Assembly: GCA_022826045.1 (NCBI GenBank)
Contig: JAJDVQ010000100.1
Span: 1 to 64,000, forward strand
DNA length: 64,000 nt
Origin: Acidimicrobiia bacterium
Lineage (GTDB): Bacteria > Actinomycetota > Acidimicrobiia > Acidimicrobiales > Poriferisodalaceae
Direction: 5' to 3'
A program made the position numbers and the translations under genes. The first letter of the stretch is position 1. Every line of letters starts with the position of its first letter. The notes under the pieces were generated by a model. That model was not told where the DNA came from and searched no databases. It was given only the letters and a program-made list of their open reading frames with translations. Below are positions 16,910-24,924 of the stretch, one piece after another.

Positions 16910-18183
16910 TCGGGCCGGATCACCGTTCGCCGGTGTGGCCCACGGCTGAACCTGCAGCGTTGGCCGGCATCCGCATCTGCGACTTCACCGGGCAGCTCGC
17001 AGGCGCCGGCGCCACCAAGATCCTGGCGGCTCTCGGCGCCGAGGTGATCCGTATCGAAGACCCGGTGCGGCAAGGGAAGTGGGACATCCTGCGAGGCACC
17101 CAGCCGTTCGTGGGCGACCACCGCGGCATCGAAGCCGGAGGCTCGTTCAACAACCACAACGCCGGCAAGCTCGGTATCACGCTCAACCTGCGCGACGACC
17201 GGGCCAAAGAACTCCTCCGCGACCTGGTGGCGGTCAGCGACGCCGTCACCGAGAACTTCGCGGCCGGCGTGCTCGAGCGGCTCGGCTTCGGCTACGAAGC
17301 GCTGAGGCGGATCAAGCCCGACATCGTCTATGTGTCGAACTGCGGCTTCGGTGCCGATGGGCCCTATGGCAGCTTCCGGTCGTGGGGACCGATCGTGCAG
17401 GCCGTCTCGGGTCTCACGTTCCAGTCGGGGCTGCCCGACTTGCCGCCCGCCGGCTGGGGCTACTCATTCATGGACCACACCGGCGCCTACTACATGGCCA
17501 CGGCGATCCTGATGGCGCTGTTCCACCGGCGGCGCACCGGTCAGGGCCAATGGGTCGACCTCGCGTGCATCGAGGCAGCAGGAACGCTCCACGGCGCCGC
17601 GTCGCTGGACTTCACTGTGAACGGCCGCCCGGCCCGGCGGAGCGGGATGCCCAACAGCAACCGATCCCAATCGCCCGCGATGGCACCCCACGGCATCTGG
17701 GCCTGCAACGGCGACGACGAGTGGGTCGCGATTGCAGTGCGCCACGACGAGGACTGGCAGCGCTTCGCCCGAGCGGTCGGCGAGCCGTGGACCGGCGACG
17801 AGCGATGGGAGCGCCTCGCCGGGCGCCTGGCGCACGAGGACGAGCTCGAGCGCCTAGTCGGCAGCTGGACGGCCGGCCGGCCCAAGCACGAGGTTGCGGG
17901 ATCGCTCGTCGCGGCGGGTGTGCCAGCTGCGCCGGTGCTGCGCCCGAGCGAACGCATCGACGGCGATCCCCGCACCCGGGACTGGGGTCTGTGGGTCACC
18001 GTTCCGCACAGCGCCGTGGGTGACACCCGGGTCGAGGGTCTGCCCGTGCGCCTGTCGGAAACCGACTGGGCGATCGGCCGCGGCGCTGCGTGCTTGGGCG
18101 AGGACAACCAGTACGTGTTCGGCGATGTGCTCGGCCGCAGCGCCGACGAGATCGCCGAGCTCGAAGCCGACGGGGTCATCTGA
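16906..18183 (+). CDS. CaiB/BaiF family CoA-transferase (catalytic type)
   Basis: Family III CoA-transferase, 425 residues, moving CoA between carboxylic acids. It has LAGIRICDFTGQLAGAGATK at the N-terminus, KILAALGAEVIRIEDP, LRDDRAKELLRDLVAVSDAV and YSFMDHTGAYYMATA, where Asp is the expected catalytic residue that carries the acyl-anhydride. The frame is open far upstream over the acyltransferase gene; GTG 16906 is chosen for its 4-nt overlap with that stop. A second, related gene follows with a 1-nt overlap, which suggests a heteromeric enzyme. Confidence 0.9.
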   Translation: MIGPDHRSPVWPTAEPAALAGIRICDFTGQLAGAGATKILAALGAEVIRIEDPVRQGKWDILRGTQPFVGDHRGIEAGGSFNNHNAGKLGITLNLRDDRAKELLRDLVAVSDAVTENFAAGVLERLGFGYEALRRIKPDIVYVSNCGFGADGPYGSFRSWGPIVQAVSGLTFQSGLPDLPPAGWGYSFMDHTGAYYMATAILMALFHRRRTGQGQWVDLACIEAAGTLHGAASLDFTVNGRPARRSGMPNSNRSQSPAMAPHGIWACNGDDEWVAIAVRHDEDWQRFARAVGEPWTGDERWERLAGRLAHEDELERLVGSWTAGRPKHEVAGSLVAAGVPAAPVLRPSERIDGDPRTRDWGLWVTVPHSAVGDTRVEGLPVRLSETDWAIGRGAACLGEDNQYVFGDVLGRSADEIAELEADGVI

Positions 18184-19466
18184 TGTCTGCGTTCGATGCC
18201 TCGTCCCCAGCAAGCCCCCGCCCCCTCGACGGTATCCGGGTCATCGAGCTGACCTCAGAACGATGCGCGCTCGCAGGCAAGCTGCTCGCCGACATGGGCG
18301 CCGATGTCATCGTGGTCGAGCCGCCCGGCGGGTCGCCGATGCGCGCCTACGAGCCGTTCGCCGGCGATGAGCACGATCGGGAACAAGCGCTGTGGTGGTG
18401 GCACTACAACACTTCCAAGCGCTCGGTCGTGCTCGATCTCGACGAGACCGGCGGCGCTGATGACTTCCGCCGCCTGGTGAGCACCGCCGACGTGGTGATT
18501 GAAGCCGAGCCGCTCGGCCGTCTCGACGCAGCGGGGCTCGACTGGCGCCAGCTCGGCGCGGCTTCGCACGCGGCGATCGGCGCAGCCCAGCCCTCGCCCG
18601 ATGCCAGCGGGCGCAACGAACGGCTCATCTGGGTGTCGATAACGCACAACGGACGAGAACGCCCCGACCCTCCCGCCACCGATCTCACCGTGCTGGCTGA
18701 AGGCGGTCCCGTGTGGTCGTGCGGCTACGACGATCACACCATTCCTCCGGTGCGGGGCGGCGGCAATCAAGGCCTGCAGATGGCCTGCCACTACGCCGTC
18801 GCCACGCTGATGGCAGCGCTGATGTGGCGGGAGGATTCAGGCCGCGGGCAGCTCATCGACGTCTCCATGCTCGCTGCCGCCAATCTGACCTGCGAGTTCG
18901 CGACCTACTTCTGGCTGAACCAGCAGGTCGATGTGCAGCGCCAGACCGGCCGCCACGCCCTTCCGCAGATCTCCGAGCCCACCCAGGTGCGCTGTGCAGA
19001 CGGGCGCTGGCTCAACACCGGGGTGCCGCCCCGGCGCGGACCCGAGTTCGCAGCCCTCTCAGGGTGGCTGGCCGAATTGGGACTGGCCGGCGAGTGCTCC
19101 TCTACCGAGCTGCTGAAGCTGGGCGAGAGCTATGAGCAGATCGACATCCTCCACCTCGACGCGGATCCGCTCAGCGCGGAAGTGTTCGGAGCCGGCCGCG
19201 ACACCATCAACTTCCTGGCCGAGCGGCTCGGCGCTCATGAGCTCTTCGTGGGCCTGCAGTCGATCGGCCTCGCTTGCGGCATCGTCTATTCGCCAGAGGA
19301 GATGCTGGCCGACGAGCACTTCGTGGCCCGGGGCTTTCCCGTCGAGATCGATCACGACGGCACGCCGGTCACCTACCCAGGCGCGCCCTACAGGTTCTCA
19401 GCCACGCCGTGGCGCGCCACACGGGCGCCACGTCTCGGCGAGCACCAGGATCTGCTCGCCGACTGA
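18183..19466 (+). CDS. CaiB/BaiF family protein lacking the catalytic Asp
   Basis: Second family III CoA-transferase-like subunit, 427 residues. It has the usual N-terminus (LDGIRVIELTSERCALAGKL, LADMGADVIVVEPPGG) and central TLMAALMWREDSGRGQLIDV. Aligned with its neighbour, the stretch VRGGGNQGLQMACHYA carries Leu or Gln where the catalytic Asp is expected. It may be a structural partner of the gene at 16906 rather than an independent enzyme. ATG 18183 overlaps the previous stop (TGATG). It converges with the LLM gene. Confidence 0.85.
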   Translation: MSAFDASSPASPRPLDGIRVIELTSERCALAGKLLADMGADVIVVEPPGGSPMRAYEPFAGDEHDREQALWWWHYNTSKRSVVLDLDETGGADDFRRLVSTADVVIEAEPLGRLDAAGLDWRQLGAASHAAIGAAQPSPDASGRNERLIWVSITHNGRERPDPPATDLTVLAEGGPVWSCGYDDHTIPPVRGGGNQGLQMACHYAVATLMAALMWREDSGRGQLIDVSMLAAANLTCEFATYFWLNQQVDVQRQTGRHALPQISEPTQVRCADGRWLNTGVPPRRGPEFAALSGWLAELGLAGECSSTELLKLGESYEQIDILHLDADPLSAEVFGAGRDTINFLAERLGAHELFVGLQSIGLACGIVYSPEEMLADEHFVARGFPVEIDHDGTPVTYPGAPYRFSATPWRATRAPRLGEHQDLLAD

Positions 19467-19491
19467 CCGCCGCTGCACTGTCGGCAGGCGG

Positions 19492-20604
19492 CTAGGCGGC
19501 TGTGGCTACTGATTCGGTGGCGGCGAGGCCCACGGGCGGGGCGTCCCACTCCTTGAGCACAGGCAGCACCTCGGTGGCGAACAGATCGCGGTTGCGGCGC
19601 GCCTCGGTCCAGGTCATGCCGGCGTAGCAGAGGTTCGGGAAGAACGCCGCCATGTCGATCTTGTCCTTGATGACCTGCAGCTTCTCGAGCACCTGATCGG
19701 GCGTGCCGTAGGGCATGAGCCGGGTGAAGTCCTCAGCAGCGCCACGGGCCCCGTGGCGGTCGATGTACTTGGAGATGCCCTCGTAGAACTCGTAGCCCTT
19801 GACACCCTCGTGCGGGCGCTTGGGCCCGAACTCGTAGTGCTTCATCACCGTGCCGTAGTAGTTGCCGATGTGCTCCATCGCCTTCTCCTCGGCACGCTCG
19901 GCGTTGGTGTCCACCCAGCAGAAGCCGCCTGACAGGGGCGGGGGCGGTGGCGCAGTGTGGTGCTTGGCCCACTCGCCGTGGTATGCGGCGAAATCTGACT
20001 CGACGATCTCCCAGGGCTTCTGGGGGATCACCAGCAGGCCGATGCCGAGCTGTGCCATGAGCGGCATGCCCTCAGGCGACACGGCGGCGGCGTAGGTGCG
20101 GCCCTTGAAGGAGTGCTCCGGCCGGGGGCGGATCTCGCGGCGGGGCTGGGTGACGAACTCGCCGTCGTGCTCCACGTAGCCCTGCTCGAGGCCCTCGATG
20201 AGCATCTTGGCGTACTCCAGGAACCGCTCCCGGCTGGAGTTCATGTCCACCCGGAAGCCCTCGTACTCGATCCGCGCCAGGCCGCGGCCGATGCCCAAGA
20301 TCAGCCGGCCGTCGGACAGGTTGTCGAGCATCGTGACCTGCTCAGCGACGCGCATCGGGTCGTGCCACGGCAGCACGATGACCGCGGTGCCGAGCTGCAG
20401 GTTTGTCTTGCCGGCGACCCAGGTCAGGAACTGCACCGGGTCGGGGCACATCGTGTAGTCGGTGAAGTGGTGCTCCACCGTCCAGATCGAGTCGAAGCCG
20501 AGATCCTCGGCTTCCTCGACCATGCGGATCTCCTGCTCCCAGACCTCGCGGTCCGAGAGTGCGTTCTCCGGATTCTGAAAAACAGCCGAGTAACCGACGT
20601 GCAT
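19492..20604 (-). CDS. LLM-class flavin/F420-dependent oxidoreductase
   Basis: Luciferase-like TIM-barrel oxidoreductase, 370 residues. Typical elements are FDSIWTVEHHFTDYTMCPDP (near residues 38-57), LPWHDPMRVAEQVTMLDNLS and GRLILGIGRG (near 102-111). Such enzymes use FMNH2 or F420H2; the cofactor cannot be decided here. ATG 20604 has AGGTAGGGGG a few bases upstream; the frame is open to 20643 without a better start. It lies next to acyl-CoA genes but on the opposite strand. Confidence 0.88.
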   Translation of the reverse strand: MHVGYSAVFQNPENALSDREVWEQEIRMVEEAEDLGFDSIWTVEHHFTDYTMCPDPVQFLTWVAGKTNLQLGTAVIVLPWHDPMRVAEQVTMLDNLSDGRLILGIGRGLARIEYEGFRVDMNSSRERFLEYAKMLIEGLEQGYVEHDGEFVTQPRREIRPRPEHSFKGRTYAAAVSPEGMPLMAQLGIGLLVIPQKPWEIVESDFAAYHGEWAKHHTAPPPPPLSGGFCWVDTNAERAEEKAMEHIGNYYGTVMKHYEFGPKRPHEGVKGYEFYEGISKYIDRHGARGAAEDFTRLMPYGTPDQVLEKLQVIKDKIDMAAFFPNLCYAGMTWTEARRNRDLFATEVLPVLKEWDAPPVGLAATESVATAA

Positions 20605-20646
20605 GACGTGCCCCCTACCTCTGGCCGCTTGTGCCGCGACCAAAAT

Positions 20647-20656
20647 CTAATGTTAG
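20647..20656. promoter_or_regulatory. Small inverted repeat in a divergent promoter region
   Basis: CTAA-TG-TTAG lies in a locally AT-rich patch of the 217-bp gap between the LLM gene (minus) and the SCO6745-like gene (plus). On the minus strand it overlaps TAACAT, which fits a -10 element. It is a possible operator for a dimeric regulator; none is encoded nearby. Confidence 0.25.
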
Positions 20657-20821
20657 GCAGATTCTCGACCTGCCGTGGCCGGGCCGAAGCCGTTGCCGCG
20701 ATGTGCGTACGTGCTGCCGCAGAGCCAGCACGGTTCACGCGCAGTGGAGCCATGCACGGTCGAGGACCCGACGGTTAGCGTCGGTCCAAATCGAAGCAGG
20801 AGAACGCAGGAGAACACGGTC

Positions 20822-21565
20822 ATGGAGACAACGGCGGTAGCGCGCAGCATGCGCGGCTCAGTGGGGATGCTGGCGATGGACTGGCTGATGGATCCGTCCA
20901 CGCTGGAGAAGGCGGCGCAACGCGGCATGGCCGAGGGCCTTGGGGCGTATGCAACCGGCCGGCTGGGAGTGCTCGGCGAGTGCCCGGTCGACAACGTGAT
21001 CGGGGCGGCGTTCTTCTGGAATCCCGACACCATGCGCTCGGCCGTCGAAGCGGGCCGCGCGGTCATGAGCCCATCGCAGGGGGCGCTGATCTGGGCCGAC
21101 ATCTGCACTGAGTACGGCGATAAGCGGCTCGCCGGGATGGAGGGCGCGGAGCGCTTGGGCGAGCTGCTCGAGCGAGTCGTCGACGCGGCAGTCCCCCAGG
21201 GTGCGCCGACCTTCGTCGGCTGGCGAGACATGCCCCGGCCCGGCGAACCCGGACCGGCTCATGCCTTCTTCATGGCCCAGATCATGCGTGAGCTGCGTTT
21301 CGGTCGGCATGCCGTTGCCGTGCAGGCGCTGGGCATGGGGCCGCTCGAAGCGATCCTGTCGGGTCCTGCCGGCGAATGGAATGCCGAGTTCTTCGGCTGG
21401 CCGAAGCCCTATCCGGACGTCAGCCACCTCGCCGACGCACGCGACGAGATCGAGTCGCTCACCGACAAGGTCCACGCGCCCGACTTCGAGTGCCTGACGC
21501 CCGACGAGCGCGCCGAAGTGCGCGAGTTGGCGAAGGCCGCTCGCTTCCACAATCCCGACGAATAG
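20822..21565 (+). CDS. SCO6745-like family protein
   Basis: A 247-residue mostly helical protein resembling the actinobacterial SCO6745 family. Matching elements include GLGAYATGRLGVLGECPVD (near residues 37-55), AAFFWNPDTMRSAVEAG and a C-terminal MRELRFGRHAVAVQALGMGP with PLEAILSGPAGEWN. Its function is unknown; it has no catalytic motif that I can identify. ATG 20822 follows GCAGGAG at about 20806-20812. The nearest neighbours are an LLM oxidoreductase (divergent) and the HicAB pair. Confidence 0.75.
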   Translation: METTAVARSMRGSVGMLAMDWLMDPSTLEKAAQRGMAEGLGAYATGRLGVLGECPVDNVIGAAFFWNPDTMRSAVEAGRAVMSPSQGALIWADICTEYGDKRLAGMEGAERLGELLERVVDAAVPQGAPTFVGWRDMPRPGEPGPAHAFFMAQIMRELRFGRHAVAVQALGMGPLEAILSGPAGEWNAEFFGWPKPYPDVSHLADARDEIESLTDKVHAPDFECLTPDERAEVRELAKAARFHNPDE

Positions 21566-21596
21566 CCGAGCCGAGCGCCTCGCCGGCTGCGTCACG

Positions 21597-22085
21597 TCAA
21601 GCGGCGGGCGCAGGTTCCGTGGCGGGTGCCCACTGTTCGAGTGGGGCGGCTTCGCTGATCATCTGCATGCCGAGGGCGGCGAGGGCTCGTTCGACTTCGG
21701 CGGGTTTGGCGGGCCGGTAGATGTCGGTGAGGCGGCTGGCGCGTGAGGGGCGCATGCCGATGCGATGCGCCAGTTCGGCCGCAGTGACGCCCTGAGCGAG
21801 CATCGCCTCGTGCAACGCGAACTGCGCCGCGACGGCCGGTGACACGGAGACCAGCACCTGTCCGGGTCCGGGTGCGCTCGGAGCCGGGAAAGGTTGATTG
21901 TCGGCGATGCAGAAGCTCAGCGCCGTCTCGAGGCAGTCCCGCAGGCGACCGTTCACCTCTACGAGAGAGTCGCCGCAGGTGTGCGCTCCGTGCACGTCGG
22001 GAAACGTTGCGTTGTAGCCCTCACGTCCGGTGTCGCGCAGGTGCTCTTCGTCGAGTTCCACAGCACAGGGATACGCAAACGACAT
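21597..22085 (-). CDS. hicB: HicB-like antitoxin with C-terminal HTH
   Basis: Antitoxin of a HicAB pair, 162 residues. The N-terminal HicB domain has YPCAVELDEEHLRD, GYNATFPDVHGAHTCGDSLV and ALSFCIADNQPFP. The C-terminal part (VTAAELAHRIGMRPSRASRL) looks like an XRE-type helix-turn-helix used for DNA binding and autoregulation. It follows the toxin gene with a 3-bp gap. Length and layout are complete, in contrast to the short HicB at 559. Confidence 0.85.
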   Translation of the reverse strand: MSFAYPCAVELDEEHLRDTGREGYNATFPDVHGAHTCGDSLVEVNGRLRDCLETALSFCIADNQPFPAPSAPGPGQVLVSVSPAVAAQFALHEAMLAQGVTAAELAHRIGMRPSRASRLTDIYRPAKPAEVERALAALGMQMISEAAPLEQWAPATEPAPAA

Positions 22086-22088
22086 GTC

Positions 22089-22295
22089 TCAGAACCCTTG
22101 TTTCTCGATTCCCAGATCTCGCAGAATGCTGCGGAGCGTCCCGGGCTTCATCTCACCTCTCGGCAGTGTGACCCTGCGATTTCCCAATCCCACCTGGGCG
22201 TGGCTGCCTTTGCCACGGTCGGGCAGGTAGCGGACCTGCAGCCCACGCTTGCGAGCGTAGCGGCGAAGTCTGCGGAGGAATTCCTGGTCGGTCAC
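22089..22295 (-). CDS. hicA: HicA-like mRNA interferase toxin
   Basis: Small toxin, about 68 residues. It contains VTDQEFLRRLRRYARKRGLQ, then GKGSHAQVGLG with the catalytic-type G-S-H, and a C-terminal TLPRGEMKPGTLRSILRDLG, all typical of HicA. The frame is open far upstream across the start of the carboxyltransferase gene on the other strand, which is coincidental. GTG 22295 fits the family start; TTG 22310 is an alternative. Neither has a strong RBS. Confidence 0.82.
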   Translation of the reverse strand: MTDQEFLRRLRRYARKRGLQVRYLPDRGKGSHAQVGLGNRRVTLPRGEMKPGTLRSILRDLGIEKQGF

Positions 22296-22491
22296 CGGTT
22301 GCCATACCAACCCAGTCGGCAATGTGCGGCAAGCGAATTTCGGTTCGCGGGAATCAGCGGTGCTGATCGGCCATGATGTTCGCCGCCGCGCCGACCGAGC
22401 GCTGCGGACAGGGGCTTGCAGATGAGATTCGGCCTGATCTCGGCGAACTTGATGGGCAACGTCGATGGCGCTGCTGCACAGGAGAGAAGCA

Positions 22492-24072
22492 ATGGCTGAA
22501 TACGGCGACGGCGACGCGATCAGCCACGAGCAGCGGGTTGCCGAGATGCAGGCCCGAGCCGAGGTGATCCGCCGGGACATGGGCGGCGCGTCGAAGATCC
22601 GCGCCATGGAGGCAGAAGGCGACCGGACGATCCGCCAGCACATCGATGCGCTCCTCGACGACGGCTCCTTCCGGGAGATCGGCACGTTCAGCCGGTCGCT
22701 CCGCCCTGAAATGCGCGACATCACGCCCGGCGACGGCAAGATCGGCGGGCACGGCAATGTGGACGGCCGGCCGGTGGCGGTGTTCGGCGACGACATCACG
22801 GTGCTGCGCGGCTCGAGCTCCATCGTGGGCACTCGCAAGGAAACCCGCCTCTACGACCGCGCGCTCACCATGGGCATTCCTGTCGTGCACTTCGGCGAGA
22901 CCGGCGGCGGCCGCATTCCCGATCTCATGGGTTCGGAGGGCATCTCCGAACCCGGTGCCATGTTCGAGATGGCCCAGCGGCGTCACCGGGTGCCGATGGC
23001 CACCATGATCTGCGGCCAGTCGTTCGGCGGCTCGTCGTTCGTGTCGGCCATGAGCGACTACGTCGTCATGGTGCGCGGCTCGTGCTTGGCAGTCACCTCG
23101 CCGAAAGTGTTCGAGATCGCCACCGGCGAAGTCATCTCATTCGAGGATGTGGGCGGCGTGGACGTGCACGCTCGCATCACCGGGCAGATCGATCTCGGCG
23201 TCGACACCGACGAGGAGGGGTACGAGGCCATCCGGCGGTGGCTGTCGTACATGCCGTCGAATGCCTGGCAGCCAGCGCCACGGGCCGAGCCGACAGGAGA
23301 CGACGGACCTGACCCCCAGCTTGCCAAGATGGTGTCGGCCCGGCGCACTCGCGGCTACGACATGCGACGTGTCGTCGCCCGCATCTGTGACCCTGGGTCC
23401 GTCTTCGAGATGCAGCCGAACTACGCCCGCAATGTGGTGTGCGCGCTCGCCCGGCTGGACGGGTACGCGGTGGGCGTCATTGCCAACAACCCGATGTTCC
23501 AGGCGGGAACCCTCGACCCGCAGGCCTGCCACAAGGTCATTCGCCTCGCGACCGTGTGCGACTCGTACAACATCCCCATGATCTTCCTGGTGGACGTGCC
23601 GGGCTTCATGGTCGGCAAGCGTGTCGAGCACGATCTGATGCTCCACTGGGGCATTCGCATGATGCATGCGCTGCAGAATGCGTCCGCGCCCACGCTCACG
23701 GTGTGCCTGCGCAAGGCATTCGGCATGGCCTGGCAGGCCATGAACGGCTCCCGGATGCCGAGCCATGGCATCTACTGCTGGCCTGGTGCGGAGGTCGGCT
23801 TCATGGATCCTGAAGTCGGCGTGAACGTGGCGTTCGGCTCGAAGCTCTCGCGCATCGCCGATCCCGACGAGCGCGAGGCCGAGCGGCTGAAGCTCGTGGC
23901 CGAGGTGGCTGAGGCGACGAACCCCTTCGAAGCAGCCGGCACGATGCGCATCGACGAGATGATCGACCCGGCCGACACCCGCAGTGTGCTCATCTCGGAC
24001 ATTCGGATGCTGGCCAATCGGCCGGTGCCGCCGCCCGAGCAGCGGCCGCTCAGCTACTGGCCGAGCTGCTGA
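22492..24072 (+). CDS. Acyl-CoA carboxylase carboxyltransferase subunit (PccB/AccD-like)
   Basis: Biotin-dependent carboxyltransferase of 526 residues with two crotonase-like halves. The N-domain has GKIGGHGNVDGRPVAV and HFGETGGGRIPDL; the C-domain has GYAVGVIANNPMFQAGTLD, FLVDVPGFMVGKRVE and a GMAWQAMNG segment. It would transfer CO2 from carboxybiotin to an acyl-CoA such as propionyl- or 3-methylcrotonyl-CoA; the substrate is not decided. ATG 22492 is preceded by GGAGAG. No biotin carboxylase gene is nearby, so the partner must be elsewhere. Confidence 0.9.
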   Translation: MAEYGDGDAISHEQRVAEMQARAEVIRRDMGGASKIRAMEAEGDRTIRQHIDALLDDGSFREIGTFSRSLRPEMRDITPGDGKIGGHGNVDGRPVAVFGDDITVLRGSSSIVGTRKETRLYDRALTMGIPVVHFGETGGGRIPDLMGSEGISEPGAMFEMAQRRHRVPMATMICGQSFGGSSFVSAMSDYVVMVRGSCLAVTSPKVFEIATGEVISFEDVGGVDVHARITGQIDLGVDTDEEGYEAIRRWLSYMPSNAWQPAPRAEPTGDDGPDPQLAKMVSARRTRGYDMRRVVARICDPGSVFEMQPNYARNVVCALARLDGYAVGVIANNPMFQAGTLDPQACHKVIRLATVCDSYNIPMIFLVDVPGFMVGKRVEHDLMLHWGIRMMHALQNASAPTLTVCLRKAFGMAWQAMNGSRMPSHGIYCWPGAEVGFMDPEVGVNVAFGSKLSRIADPDEREAERLKLVAEVAEATNPFEAAGTMRIDEMIDPADTRSVLISDIRMLANRPVPPPEQRPLSYWPSC

Positions 24073-24212
24073 GGCCCGCAGGCTGAGTAGCCCACGGACG
24101 CGCCAGCGAGCAGTAGCGTCTTGGAGCAATGCCGAGCGACCATGATGACGGTCGGGAGCTTCGGTAGTTCGTACCATTGCCGACGTCGGCAGCGACTGGG
24201 GAGATCTCTGAC

Positions 24213-24914
24213 GTGATCGATCTCGAAGGCGTCACCAAGCACTATGAAGTCGGCCCTGTGCTGGTGACGGCGCTGGCCGGCATCGACCTGCACGTCGATA
24301 CCGGCGAGTTCGTCGTCGTCCTTGGTGCATCCGGCAGCGGCAAGACCACGACGCTCAACATCATCGGCGCCTTGGACGTGCCGTCGTCTGGCAAGGTGAC
24401 CGTCGGCGGACGCGATCTCACCACGTCAAACCGCAGCGAGCTCTTTGCGCTGCGGCGCGAGACGGTCAGCTTCATCTTCCAGAGCTTCAACCTCTTCCCG
24501 GGACTGACCGCAACCGAGAACGTCGAATTCGGCATGGACGTCTCCGGCAAGAGCGGCTCGGCCGATCCCGCCGACATTCTCGACTCCGTCGGGCTCGGCC
24601 ACCGGCTCGGTCACTTCCCGCATGAGCTGTCGGGCGGTGAGCAGCAGCGCGTCGCCATCGCGCGAGCACTCGCCACCGGCAACCCGGTGCTGCTCGCTGA
24701 CGAGCCCACAGGCGAGCTGGACTTCAAGACGGGTGCCCAGATTCTCGAATTGCTCGCCGAGCAAGCCAACCAGGACCGGGCAGTGCTCGTGGTGACCCAC
24801 AACCGCGAGATCTCCCGGATGGCCGACCGCGTCGTGGAAATGAGCAGCGGGCAGATCATCAGCGACGGTCCACCCGAGGGCGGCAAGACTCCGCTGTCCG
24901 AGCTCCACTGGTAG
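24213..24914 (+). CDS. ABC transporter ATP-binding protein (MacB/LolD type)
   Basis: Cytosolic ATPase, 233 residues. Walker A is GASGSGKTTTLN (near residues 38-49), the Q-loop FIFQSFNLFPG, the signature LSGGEQQRVAIARAL and Walker [14 protein letters not shown], all typical of ATPases paired with FtsX-like permeases. GTG 24213 is chosen because GGGGAG at 24198-24203 is 9 nt upstream; the frame is open to TTG 24177. TACCAT at 24172-24177 may be its -10. The permease gene follows after 10 bp. Confidence 0.9.
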   Translation: MIDLEGVTKHYEVGPVLVTALAGIDLHVDTGEFVVVLGASGSGKTTTLNIIGALDVPSSGKVTVGGRDLTTSNRSELFALRRETVSFIFQSFNLFPGLTATENVEFGMDVSGKSGSADPADILDSVGLGHRLGHFPHELSGGEQQRVAIARALATGNPVLLADEPTGELDFKTGAQILELLAEQANQDRAVLVVTHNREISRMADRVVEMSSGQIISDGPPEGGKTPLSELHW

Positions 24915-24924
24915 GCCGGCAGCA

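Noticed and set aside
22296-22838. Long N-terminal extension of HicA on the minus strand
   Set aside because: It is antisense to the start of the carboxyltransferase gene and has no HicA-like sequence; HicA proteins are short.
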